From Panagrolaimus kolymaensis (Eukaryota > Nematoda > Chromadorea > Rhabditida > Panagrolaimidae), in the NCBI GenBank assembly GCA_028622995.1, contig JAJQJQ010000045.1, positions 1,550,001-1,614,000 of the forward strand: a stretch of DNA of 64,000 nt. The letters are read 5' to 3'. The notes beneath the pieces were generated by a model, which was not told where the DNA came from, searched no databases, and was given only the letters and a program-made list of their open reading frames with translations. Position 1 is the stretch's first letter. Every line of letters starts with the position of its first letter. This document shows positions 20,022 to 30,170 of this stretch, piece by piece. A program made the translations under genes and the position numbers.

Positions 20022-21332
20022 ATGTATTTCTACGTTGCAATTTTTGTTTATTTTATTGCTGGAATATCTGGATATTGTCCACCTAATGCAGTGGAATGGC
20101 AATCACATTGCATGTTTTTTCAATCTAATTCCACATCATTTCCAAATGCAGAAATTGTTTGCACTGGAATGTCGGGACATCTTGCTTCGGTTCATGATGG
20201 GTTTACCAATGCCATCCTTGCTGGTAAGATTTTGGAGGTCAAAAGCTTTAAATAAACTTAAAAAAATTCTAAAAAACTTTTAAATTTGGAAAATATAAAA
20301 AAATTTTACCTTAAAAAATTATTTTCGTTATTGGACTTGGAGACTTAAAATCAAAAGTTAGAGTTCCATAAGCAGCAAAAAAATATTTAAAACTAAATCT
20401 TTTAGGAACAAAAATAATAAAAAAATGCTTTCTTTATTTTATTTGTTTTTCTATCTAAATTTCCAACTCTTTAATTTTTTCTAGGCCAAGCTGTAAACTA
20501 TTTTTCAAATAATTCTGAAACCGATTTTTGGGTTGGTGGCACCACTCTCATTATTTCTGGAAATTGGTCATGGACTGATGGAACAGCATTGGATTTTAAA
20601 GATTTTGATCCTAAACATACACCAAATACAACGGGTTCAAGTTGCATTTCCATTGCAAATAATAATGGTTTATGGGCGTCGGATGATTGCTTTGTCGCTA
20701 AACCCTATGTTTGTCAAGTTTCAAATTCCATTTATATTCCACCATCCACCGCTCAACCGGTATTTATGAATTGCACCCATGGATGGACATATTTTGAGCC
20801 CACTCATTCTTGCTTTGGCATTGATGCATCTCATCAATCTCAATGGTCCAATGCCGATCAACATTGTCAAGATTTAGGCGGACATTTGCCTTCAATTCAT
20901 GGCCCCGAAGAAGAAGCTTTCCTTCAAAGTAAGTCCTAAAATAAAAAAAAAGCAAAAATAAGCCAATAACTACCAAACTAAAAAAATTGGCATTATAGAA
21001 AGCCGAAAACCCTTAGGCAAAAAACATTTTTCGCTAAAAACCTTAAAATTAAAATAAACAAAATCCAAAACCACAAAACCCTATATATTTTTTTAGCATT
21101 TGTTTTTGCATTCAATAATCGACTTTGGACTGGTTTATATTCCAACGATGCTGAAAAAACATGGCAATGGAGTGATAATAGCACATTGGATTATCTTCAT
21201 TGGGATAACAATAATCCAACAATGCATCAAAATTCTTGTGGGTCTATGAATAATAATGGAATGGTGGATGATTATTGTTATACAAGTATTTATTATATTT
21301 GTAAAAAAGATGCTTTAACTTTTCTTCTTTAA
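20022..21332 (+). CDS. Secreted protein with two C-type lectin domains
   Basis: Three exons (20022-20223, 20485-20928, 21097-21332) join in phase to 293 residues. A signal peptide (about 1-16, MYFYVAIFVYFIAGISG) is followed by two C-type lectin domains, about 18-150 and 160-285. Each has the CTLD framework: 'WVGG'/'WTGLY', 'W.W.DG..LD'/'W.WSDN..LDY', and paired cysteines near the ends. The calcium/sugar EPN or QPD motif is not seen; the first domain has 'DPKHTPNTTG' and the second 'NNNPTMHQ'. Canonical calcium-dependent sugar binding is therefore doubtful. Nematode proteins of this type are often secreted by gut or epidermis in response to microbes; that is family knowledge, not shown here. 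Confidence 0.93.
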
Positions 21333-21960
21333 ATTGTTGTTGTTTTTTAACTCTAAAATTTTTATGAAGCTTTGGTAATAAAGTTTTAAAAAAGTGAAAT
21401 TATTTTTGTTTTAAATGGAAAAGATTTGCAGCGAAATTTGAGGAAAAAAAAGCATTTTGTGTAAAGAAGCAGTGGCAAATTTGAGAAAGTAAAAATTTTA
21501 GCATTGAAACTACAAAATTGATTATTTTTTCATTAGCACTTTTATGCTCTATTTATTGGACGCTCCTATGTAAAAGTATTTTCATGATGTCAAAAAAACA
21601 AAAAGGAGCAAGCTACGAGTTAAAATAAATTAAACTATTATCATCGTTTTTTTTCTACTGACGTCAATCCCTCTTAATTTTGATAAGTAAAAGAAAGGAA
21701 AAAGAAAAATCATCGGAAGCTGCTTGCTTTGATTTTTTAGGAACAAAAAAGTGTATGAGTCACACTAATTTTTGCTCTCTGAGAATAATAAAAAATGTAA
21801 AAATGTTTTTGGATGGAAAAAAATCAAGAAACCCGGTTACATTTATGCAAATTTTGCAAACGCATTACTTTCCTTTATTTCTTTCCCATAAAACATTTGC
21901 ACGCATCGATGAAACGAAACGAAAAAATAAAAAGTTGTGAAAAGCTCAAATCTGTGAAAA
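21333..21960. other. Intergenic spacer
   Basis: Contains the lectin 3' end (AATAAAG near 21379) and the promoter side of the first acetyltransferase-like gene. No gene seen. Confidence 0.45.
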
Positions 21961-22975
21961 ATGATGTCGTTTCGTCGAGTGCTTCTTCTCTCTCCTGCTG
22001 TCTTCAAAAATATTTGTGAACTTTCAACTAAAAATGTTTCAAATTTCAATAACTTTATCAACGCTGACAAATTCATCATCGATCGAAATTCAAATGCCAA
22101 ACGGGAAAAGTTCTTTGAAAAGGAAATTGGTGGAAGTTTAATGGTTTGTGAAAAAGCTCTTCCCGAAGATCAACAATCCATCATCGATTTTTATGTAACT
22201 CATTTTTCAAACAATGAAGTTCTTAGTGCTACCATGAGTAAGTTGCTGGTTTATAGCTTTTTTATTTATTTAATAACCATTATTGTGTTTTAGAACAATC
22301 ATATGATGAATCAATCGAACAATTTGCTGATATCACAAATGGCTCAGAAACTTTGATCTTGCGTGAAAATGAAAAGTTTATTGGTGTTAATACAATTCGA
22401 AAGATTGAACTCAAAGAACTTCCCAATCACCGCTTTCAACGTTTGAATGATTATGGCAAAAGTTGGTTTCACACTTTTTATCGAAGCTTTATGGTTTTGT
22501 TTTTTGTGTTTTAGTTATCGATAATGGTCCATTCAAATTTCGCACCAATAATGTCATTTACACCGTATTAGAAGCTTCAGAAGTCAATCTTTATAATGAA
22601 ATGAATTTTCCATGTATTTACTTTCATAATCTTGCTGGTGGCCTTCATCCTACATGCTTTGGTAAAAATGTTGGTGAACTTCTCGCTAAAGCTGCATTAA
22701 ATTATGCTTATTCTCAAGGTGCTAAATATTTTATTGGTGTTAATACAAGTGATGCTGGAATGAAATTGGAAGCTAAAATGGTATGTACTTTTTATGTTTT
22801 TGTTAGAGATATGAAAGCCTTTGTTTTTTAGCCTGGTATGAAATTCGTTGAAAAGTTCCCGTATGAAAGCTTCGTCGACCATGGAAAGAAACCCTTCGAA
22901 AACGTCATCGGTAGAAACAAATATGCTTATCCATTTATTTTAGATTTTGAAAAATATAAGAAATTTTATGAATAA
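21961..22975 (+). CDS. GNAT-like N-acetyltransferase, copy 1
   Basis: Four exons (21961-22237, 22294-22461, 22515-22780, 22832-22975) join in phase to 284 residues. The order of conserved parts matches nematode arylalkylamine-acetyltransferase-like GNAT proteins: 'ALPEDQQSIIDFYVTHF' near the start, 'LHPTCFGKNVGELLAKAALN' in the place of the acetyl-CoA loop, 'AKYFIGVNTSDAGMKLEAKM', and the end 'FPYESFVDHGKKPF'. The acetyl-CoA motif R/Q-x-x-G-x-G/A is degraded (CFGKNVG), so activity is uncertain. Residues 1-30 look like a possible mitochondrial presequence (Arg/Ser-rich, few acids). Two paralogues lie at 24.4 and 25.8 kb on the other strand with the same exon layout. Confidence 0.75.
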
Positions 22976-23388
22976 TAAATTTTGTGTAATCTTGGAATAA
23001 ATCGATTTATTGTAACATAATATTTGTGTGTATGGCTTTGTTTTCTCGAAGCTTCGAAAGGACTTTGGATGCTCATGTCAGCATAAATAAGGTTAATGGC
23101 AGACAGACTTTCTAGAATAATTATTTTATGCATTTACTAAAAAGAACTTGTTTTTTGCCATGCCAAGTACTTTGGTCAATTCGAAGAGTACCTTTGGAGA
23201 ATGAGAATGTTTACAGTTTGCAACCATTTTATGGAATAAATCAAAAAACAAACTTTCATTGCAACAAAAAGAAACCATAAAATCAATATTTATTTGTTGT
23301 TTTGCAACTAAAAAATAACCCAAATGAAAGGCACTCAAATTTTGTTGCTTATCCATGGCATCGAAAAACAAATCCCAAAAAAGGTTCA

Positions 23389-23396
23389 TATAAAAG
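23389..23396 (+). promoter_or_regulatory. TATA box of Skp1-like copy 1
   Basis: TATAAAAG, 128 bases upstream of the ATG, kept in both copies although bases just upstream differ. Confidence 0.6.
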
Positions 23397-23516
23397 CAGC
23401 CAAGGTACTTCAATTCGTCATCATTTTGAGTCATTTTCCAGACTTTCAAATCTTCTCTTCAATTCCTTCTCTCTCATCTTTTATTCCTTTATTTTTATTT
23501 TTTATTAAAGAAAAAT

Positions 23517-24113
23517 ATGGCTTCAACTGGTGATAATAATCAAGTTGCTCTTACTTCTTCAGCTTCTGTTGCTGAAACTCCCGCTGCTGCTGCGACTGAA
23601 TCAGTTAAAAAACTTACCCTTCGTTCCAAAGTTGATCCAACATTCACGGTTGAAGTTGATTCCCGCGTTATTGAAGCATGCTCCATTCTCAAAAATGTCA
23701 CCGAACACACGGATAACAGCGATGCAGTTGAAGTTGATATGACCCAAAAGCAGCTTCAATTATTCGTTGAACTCCACGAACATTTCGATTCTGGCACAGC
23801 TGAAAAAGACACTGAATGGACCAATGCATTCTTCAAGAAAATGAGTGAAGAAGAATTCAAGGATCTCACTTGGAAGGCTGATTACCTCGATTCCCAACGC
23901 TTCCTTGAAGCCGCTGGGGATTATGTTTTAACTGTTTTTGAAGATATGGAAGTCCCCGATATTCAACGATATCTTAATATCGTTGATGATTACACTCCCG
24001 AAGAACGAAAAGCTATGGAAGAACATCCTCTTGAATTCTTCACTGGTATTTCCATTCAACAAGATGAAGCTGCTCAAGAAGGACAAGCAGCCACCGCCCA
24101 AGCTGATGCATAA
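23517..24113 (+). CDS. Skp1-related protein, copy 1
   Basis: An intronless 198-residue frame. After a Ser/Ala-rich extension (1-30), the Skp1 pattern follows: 'KKLTLRSKVDPTFTVEVDSR' (BTB/POZ-type start), 'EVDMTQKQLQLFVELHEHF', then the Skp1 helical tail 'ADYLDSQRFLEAAGDYVLTV' and 'IQRYLNIVDDYTPEERKAME'. Skp1 links F-box proteins to cullin-1 in SCF ubiquitin ligases. The tail lacks the usual terminal W-x-F/Y-containing segment that grips the F-box and instead ends in a Gln/Ala-rich stretch, so F-box binding may differ. Nematodes carry many Skp1-related (skr) genes. Copy 2 is at 27206-27802 and differs by one residue. Confidence 0.9.
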   Translation: MASTGDNNQVALTSSASVAETPAAAATESVKKLTLRSKVDPTFTVEVDSRVIEACSILKNVTEHTDNSDAVEVDMTQKQLQLFVELHEHFDSGTAEKDTEWTNAFFKKMSEEEFKDLTWKADYLDSQRFLEAAGDYVLTVFEDMEVPDIQRYLNIVDDYTPEERKAMEEHPLEFFTGISIQQDEAAQEGQAATAQADA

Positions 24114-24382
24114 ATCTTTGAATTTTGTTTTGTTTTGTTGCTTGTTGATTTTTTCTTTGATATGTTCATAGTTTTGTGCATTTGCTTATTTTGTTTGAAA
24201 AAAATAAAGTTCCCTTTTGAATAAAAAAATGTTGGAATAATTATAACTATGCATTGATTACTTTTAAACCTAGGAACCAAATTTAGACAAATTTCAATTA
24301 TCGTTATTTTTGCACCTTTTACATACAATATCGCATCATCAAGTTTGATAATCATGCACAAATCACTTTATTTAATCATTTT

Positions 24383-24412
24383 GACACACATACACATACA
24401 CATATACATACA
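24383..24412. repeat. Short CA/TA microsatellite
   Basis: Imperfect ACACATACACATACACATAT run between Skp1 copy 1 and the next acetyltransferase gene. Confidence 0.7.
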
Positions 24413-24421
24413 GTCAGTCTA

Positions 24422-25456
24422 TCAATTAGAGCGTTTCTTATACTTTTTGAGATCCAATAATAAAGGATAAGCGTATTTGTTTCCACCGATGACATTTTCA
24501 AATGGTTTTTTTCCATGGTCGAGATAAGTTTCATACGACAGCTTTTCGATAACTTCCAAAGCAGGCTAAAAAAAACTTTTCCATTAGTCTCTAATATTTT
24601 ACATACAACTAAAGAAACATACTTCTTTGGTTTTGAGTTTCATGGATGCATCACTTGTTGAGACACCAATATAATATTGAGCTCCTTCTTCAACACAATA
24701 ATTCCAACATGTTTGAGAAATACTTTCACCAATTCTTTGTCCAAAGTAACGAGGATGAAGCCCTCCCATAATATTATCCATGTACGTACATGGAGCAACC
24801 ATTTTCTTAAACACACGAGCTTCACATGCGTAAACCAGAGTCATAAGAATGTTGTTAACGCGATATTTGAAAGAACCATCATCGATAACTGCAAACAAAC
24901 ATAAAAAGTAAATTACAAGATTCGATAAAAGTGTGAAACCAACTTTTTCCATAATCTTTTACTCCTTCGAAACGGTCCTTTGGAAGTTCATTGATGACGA
25001 ATTTCTTGAAAGTTGACATTCCAACAAATTCATTTCCATCACGCAACATAAAAGTATCAGTGTCTTTAGTCAATACAGTGAAAAGTTCGATAGCTTCATC
25101 AGGTGTATATTCTAAAAATACATCGGCGTTAGTGCAGTAAAAAAGCTATAAAACTTACTCAAAGTACCAGTAAGAACTTCATTGGAGCAAAAATGAGTAA
25201 CATAAAATTCGATTATGGATTCGATATCTTCAGGAAGCGACTTTTCAAGAACCATCATCTTTCCAGCGATTTCTTTTTCAAAGAATTGATGACGTTTGGC
25301 ATTTGGATTTCGATCAATAATGAATTTGTCAGCGTTGATAAAATTATTGAAATTTGAAACATTTTTGATTGAAGCATTTTGAGTTGAAATCGAACGAATC
25401 CATTGATGACGATGAAAAGCTTGATTTGAAGAGAGAAGTAAATGACGAGACATCAT
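24422..25456 (-). CDS. GNAT-like N-acetyltransferase, copy 2
   Basis: Four exons on the minus strand (25456-25159, 25111-24944, 24888-24623, 24565-24422), 291 residues. Exons 2-4 have exactly the same lengths as in copy 1 (168, 266, 144). 'LHPRYFGQRIGESISQTCWN' fills the acetyl-CoA loop and is closer to a working Q/R-x-x-G-x-G motif than in the other copies. 'YYIGVSTSDASMKLKTKE' and 'LSYDTYLDHGKKPFENVIGG' follow. The ATG chosen is the first of two in tandem. The N-terminus (RHLLLSSNQAFHRHQW) could be a mitochondrial presequence. Confidence 0.75.
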
Positions 25457-25752
25457 CACTTTCCAAGTTTGCTTGAATGACGAAAAACAAAAACTTTCTC
25501 ATTGCAATGTGTTTACAAAAACAAAAAATGAAACATGCAAATTTTATTAAAGCATTTCGTAAACAAAAAAAAGTGAAGCGCTTTTTCCATTCATGATTGT
25601 TGTTGTGCGACACAAAAAACAAAATTTTAGGTAAGCTCGATTCACTTTAATTTTTGTGAGTGAATTTTAAAACCTCCAAAATAAACCCGTTGAAAATAAA
25701 GATACATAAAATTAGGAAACAAAATAGAGAGATAGTCAGTCAAAAAAATTTA

Positions 25753-26765
25753 TTAATCATAAAATTCCTTATATTTTTCAAGATTCAAAATAAATGGATA
25801 AGCATATTTGTTTCCACCGATGACGTTTTCGAAGGGTTTCTTTCCATGGTCGACGAAGCTTGCATACGGGAACTTTTCAACGAATTTTACACCAGGCTAA
25901 AAAACAAAGTTTAGTTAGTTTAGTTGTTAACATGAATAAAGGAACTCACCATTCTCTTTCTAACTTTCATACTTGCATCACTGGTACTAACACCAATAAT
26001 ATAATTAACTCCTTCAGCAATAGAATATTTCAAAGCAGTTTTAGCGAGATCTTCAGCCATCTTTTTACCATAACAAGTTGGATGAAGTCCAAAGATACTA
26101 TCAACATACGTGCAAGGAAAGACCATTTCATTGAAAATATTGAGTTCAACAGATTCCAATAACGCGACGATGATGTTATTCTTACGTGATTTGAATGTAC
26201 CATTGTCGATAACTAAAAAAGGGTAAGTAACTTTTGATGATAGATAACAAAGCAAACCATTTCCATAATCATTCAAACGTTGAACACCATGATCAGGAAG
26301 TCCTTTGAGGTAAACTTTTTTGAGAGAATTCATTCCAATAAACTTATCATTATCACGTAAAATTAACGTATTAGTGTCTTTCATAATATCTGTGAAAAGT
26401 TCAGTTGCTTCATCAGGTGTATATTCTAAAAAACAACGTTGTTAGAGTGTAAGAAAGCTATAAACCTTACTCAAAGAACCAGTGAGAACTTCATTGGAGC
26501 AAAAATGAGTTACATAAAAGTCGATGATGGATTGATGATCTTCGGGAAGAGCTTTTTCACAAACCATTAAACTTCCATCAATTTCCTTTTCCCAAAATTT
26601 TTGACGTTTGGCATGAGGATTTCGATCAATGATGAATTCGTCTGCATTCTTGAAGTTATTGAATTTTGAAACATCTTTGGTTGAAGGATTTTGATGATTT
26701 GAAATTGAACGAATCCATTGACGATGAAAGCTGTAGGCAGAAGAGAGAAAATGACGACGAGACAT
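25753..26765 (-). CDS. GNAT-like N-acetyltransferase, copy 3
   Basis: Four minus-strand exons (26765-26471, 26425-26258, 26212-25950, 25896-25753), 283 residues. Same architecture as copies 1 and 2: 'ALPEDHQSIIDFYVTHF', 'LHPTCYGKKMAEDLAKTALK', 'YIIGVSTSDASMKVRKRM', and end 'FPYASFVDHGKKPFENVIGG'. The acetyl-CoA loop lacks a second Gly. Its last exon is almost base-for-base the same as that of copy 1, whereas exons 2 and 3 differ much more. The small intron between exons 2 and 3 is open in frame, so intron retention would not stop translation. Confidence 0.75.
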
Positions 26766-27205
26766 CAAGCTTGATATTTGTTCGAATGAAACGAAATTGA
26801 TTCATCTTTTTTTTACTGAAAAAGAAGCTATTAGCATGGAAAAACATTGGATTTTCACGTGAAACATTCCCGAAAGAAAAAAATTGAACAAATGCAAATT
26901 TTGAAAGATTTTTTTTAACGAAGTTTAGGAAGAAGGAGAAGAAAAAAAGAAAGCAAAAGCTTGAATCGAATGAAAAAGATTGAAGATGCCTTCCAGGGCG
27001 CATTGCCAAATACAGTATTAGCAAAGTTTGTGAACTTTTCGAAGGCCCAAAAATTAATTTTCGTATGTAGTTGATAGTTAAAATTATTCCAACATTTTAT
27101 AATCAAAAGTAAAACTTATTTTTTCAAACAAAATAAACAAATGCACAGATTTCAAAAAAATTCAACGAGCAAGCAAATCAAAAGAACTAAACAAAATCCG
27201 ATGAT

Positions 27206-27802
27206 TTATGCATCAGCTTGAGCGGTGGCTGCTTGTCCTTCTTGAGCAGCTTCATCTTGTTGAATGGAAATACCAGTGAAGAATTCAAGAGGATGTTCTT
27301 CCATAGCTTTTCGTTCTTCGGGAGTGTAATCATCAACGATATTAAGATATCGTTGAATATCGGGGACTTCCATATCTTCAAAAACAGTTAAAACATAATC
27401 CCCAGCGGCTTCAAGGAAGCGTTGGGAATCGAGGTAATCAGCCTTCCAAGTGAGATCCTTGAATTCTTCTTCACTCATTTTCTTGAAGAATGCATTGGTC
27501 CATTCAGTGTCTTTTTCAGCGGTGGCAGAATCGAAATGTTCGTGGAGTTCAACGAATAATTGAAGCTGCTTTTGGGTCATATCAACTTCAACTGCATCGC
27601 TGTTATCCGTGTGTTCGGTAACATTTTTGAGAATGGAGCATGCTTCAATAACTCGGGAATCTACTTCAACGGTGAATGTTGGATCAACTTTTGAACGAAG
27701 GGTGAGTTTTTTAACTGATTCAGTCGCAGCAGCAGCGGGAGTTTCAGCAACAGAAGCTGAAGAAGTAAGAGCAACTTGATTATTATCACCAGTTGAAGCC
27801 AT
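27206..27802 (-). CDS. Skp1-related protein, copy 2
   Basis: Intronless, 198 residues, identical to copy 1 except Gly to Ala in the segment 'HFDS(G/A)TAEKD'. The few other base differences in the coding region are silent (for example in the codons of 'TVEVDSR'). This pattern shows either very recent duplication with selection on the protein or ongoing gene conversion between arms. Function as for copy 1: a Skp1-type adaptor, presumably in cullin-RING ubiquitin ligases. Confidence 0.9.
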   Translation of the reverse strand: MASTGDNNQVALTSSASVAETPAAAATESVKKLTLRSKVDPTFTVEVDSRVIEACSILKNVTEHTDNSDAVEVDMTQKQLQLFVELHEHFDSATAEKDTEWTNAFFKKMSEEEFKDLTWKADYLDSQRFLEAAGDYVLTVFEDMEVPDIQRYLNIVDDYTPEERKAMEEHPLEFFTGISIQQDEAAQEGQAATAQADA

Positions 27803-27922
27803 ATTTTTCTTTAATAAAAAATAAAAATAAAGGAATAAAAGATGAGAGAGAAGGAATTGAAGAGAAGATTTGAAAGTCTGGAAAATGACTCAAAATGATG
27901 ACGAATTGAAGGACCTTGGCTG

Positions 27923-27930
27923 CTTTTATA
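27923..27930 (-). promoter_or_regulatory. TATA box of Skp1-like copy 2
   Basis: TATAAAAG on the minus strand at the same position relative to the start as in copy 1, although the bases upstream differ. Confidence 0.6.
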
Positions 27931-28335
27931 TGTCTCTCTTTTTTGGGGGGAAAGGTTGTTGTTTTTCGATGCCATGGATAAGCAACAAAATTTGAGTGCC
28001 TTTCTTTCATTTGGGTTATTTTTTAGTTGTAAAAGAAACAAATAAATATTGATTTTATCGTTTCTTTTAGTTGCAATGAAAGTTTGTTTTTTGATTTATT
28101 CCATAAAACGATGGCAAACTGTAAACATTCTCATTCTCCAAAGGTACTCTTCTAATTGACTAAGGTACTTGGCATGACGAAAAACAAGTTGTTTTTATAC
28201 CACAAAAAATTATTTATTTTTATTTAACTTTAGAATAGCCTCTATCTAACTTTTTGATAGCAAATAAAGAAAAAAAGGATTTATTTCAATCGATGAAAAA
28301 TTTTGTACGAAAAAAAGGTTTTTAAAATTATTCAA

Positions 28336-29212
28336 TTATTGGGCTTCAACATTTTCTGCTTTCTTTATAAATTTTTGGAGTCCTTTAAGATATTTATAAT
28401 GAATATACAATGTCCAATTAATCCAAAATAATAATGTCATTGTAATACTGATTGATAAAGCATACAATAAACATAATAAGCGAGTATCTAAAAATTCTTG
28501 GATTTTATTTTTTTTAAGCTTTTACTGTGGCAAAAATTTATGAAGATAAAGCTTACTATAAGACGAAGTCATAAAAAGTCCTTTTATAACTTCAAAAAAG
28601 AAAATATTTGGATAAAACACTGCTATACAAATTCCAACTAAAATTACAATTGCAGCAAGCATCAATAAAATCTAAAATTAATTTTAACTTTCATAAAAAA
28701 AAGTAAAAGTAAAGAATCCTTACAGATACGATTAAATGAGGCAAAAGTAACCAAGCTTTTTCTTTTTTTACTCCACAAATTAAACATATTTCTGATGGAA
28801 CCATAATAAATGCAAATGGAAGGAAATACCATGTTTCAGAGAAAATGCAACCAATAATATCAAAGGTAAAAAGTAAGGTAGTTAACCATGCAACGTAAAT
28901 GGCTTTTTGCTATAAAAAAAATTAACTTTAAAGCCATTGACAAAGTAAAGGTTTTGTTCTTTGAATCATCTTCAAACAAAAACAACAACGACAAACCTCA
29001 GTATGCCATGCACCAAAGCACATATAAAAATCAACATGATCAGGATGAAAATTTCCATCAAAATCTTTACCAATATTAAATATCAAATGTTTCTGAAAAA
29101 ACAATCATCAAACACTCCCGTATCCAAACAATAATAACTTTAAAGAAAAACAACATACAACAATATCTTTAATATGTAAAGTTTTATTATTTGAATTTAC
29201 TATTTTTACCAT
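28336..29212 (-). CDS. Four-pass membrane protein
   Basis: Five minus-strand exons (29212-29159, 29092-28997, 28909-28724, 28671-28557, 28487-28336) join in phase to 200 residues. After a soluble N-terminus with 'HVDFYMCFGAWHT', four hydrophobic segments follow: about 53-75, 80-95, 110-130 and 153-175. The arrangement (Cys-containing lead-in, then 'KAIYVAWLTTLLFTFDIIG') resembles the protein at 40761-41650 ('KAIVIWEIIVIICCG') and nematode LAPTM/DUF7027-like small membrane proteins; the family name is tentative. A C-terminal basic tail should be cytoplasmic. Likely endomembrane or plasma membrane; function unknown. Confidence 0.7.
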
Positions 29213-30170
29213 TATTCTTCAACAACAATATTAAAATCATTGACGACGAAGTAAAAGACATAAGAAAAGAAAAAGGAAAAAAGAAATGAAAAATGAACTT
29301 AAAAATGATGGAAAGAAATAGTTAAGCTTAAGCTTTTTATCAAATTTTTTGTTTATATGGTTGACGTAAGAAATTACCACATTCAAGCATTATTAGAACA
29401 TGCGTATGCATGTTTCTTTAAAAAAGTTTAATTTCAAGCATTCCATGTAGCGGTGACAAAGAAATAAAGATACATAAAAAGAAAATTGAAACAAAGGTGC
29501 AAGTTAGTCGTCATCATCATTTTTAGTTCACCAAAAATAAAAACGCTAATCAAGATTTTGGTTTTGCGTTAGTGAAATGCGTAAAAAACTACCGTCGAGT
29601 AATAATGACGAAGAAATATATTTACATACATACAGAAAGCATAACATCAGCAAAACATATTCAGAGATATGTGATTATGAGTGATTTGTAAAAATGGTAA
29701 ACTGCAGCGCCAAATATTTATGTTTTTCATTTTTGAATAACAGCATTGATATATCAAATGAAGATATGCCTCTGTGATTAAAATCCATGCCGCAAGCAAA
29801 AGTTGGGTAATATCAATCAATCTTTTAACTAAATAATCGGTTCGAAGTATCATAATAATAATAACTTTCATCTTCTCTAATCGAAGCTTTCACTTTATTT
29901 TTATGCATGGAAAACCAACATCAAATCGATTACCGCCTTTTTTTGCTTCAAAAAATGCAACAAAAAAGATGTTTGAACAAAGACCATGAAAACCGCAAAA
30001 ATCAACTGAATGAACGAAAAAATGAACCAAAAGTTTTTGTAGCTTCCCATAACTTGGATAAACAAAAAGTAATAACAATAACAAAGAAAGTAAAACAAGT
30101 CCAAACAATAAAACATTTATTTTGAAAAACAAGTACAAATACATAATGATCAAAAAAAGGCATACAAAAT
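29213..30170. other. Spacer between the four-pass protein and the short RhoGEF
   Basis: AT-rich, no supportable gene. Long frames near 29890-30120 are Phe/Leu-rich and lie in the 3' flank of the RhoGEF on the minus strand; they look like chance frames. Confidence 0.45.

Larger units (their letters stand above)
23141..24255 (+). repeat. Left arm of the Skp1 inverted duplication
   Basis: About 1.1 kb, covering promoter, Skp1-like gene and 3' flank, matched in reverse complement by 27075-28197. Coding parts are nearly identical; flanks differ by small insertions and substitutions. Confidence 0.9.
27075..28197 (-). repeat. Right arm of the Skp1 inverted duplication
   Basis: Reverse complement of 23141-24255. 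The leader carries an extra C-rich insert near 27945-27955 (TTGGGGGGAAAGG on the plus strand) that the left arm lacks. Confidence 0.9.

Noticed and set aside
23126..23508. Frames on both strands in the Skp1 promoter region
   Set aside because: Shadow frames in upstream flank; their frames break in the second copy by small insertions.
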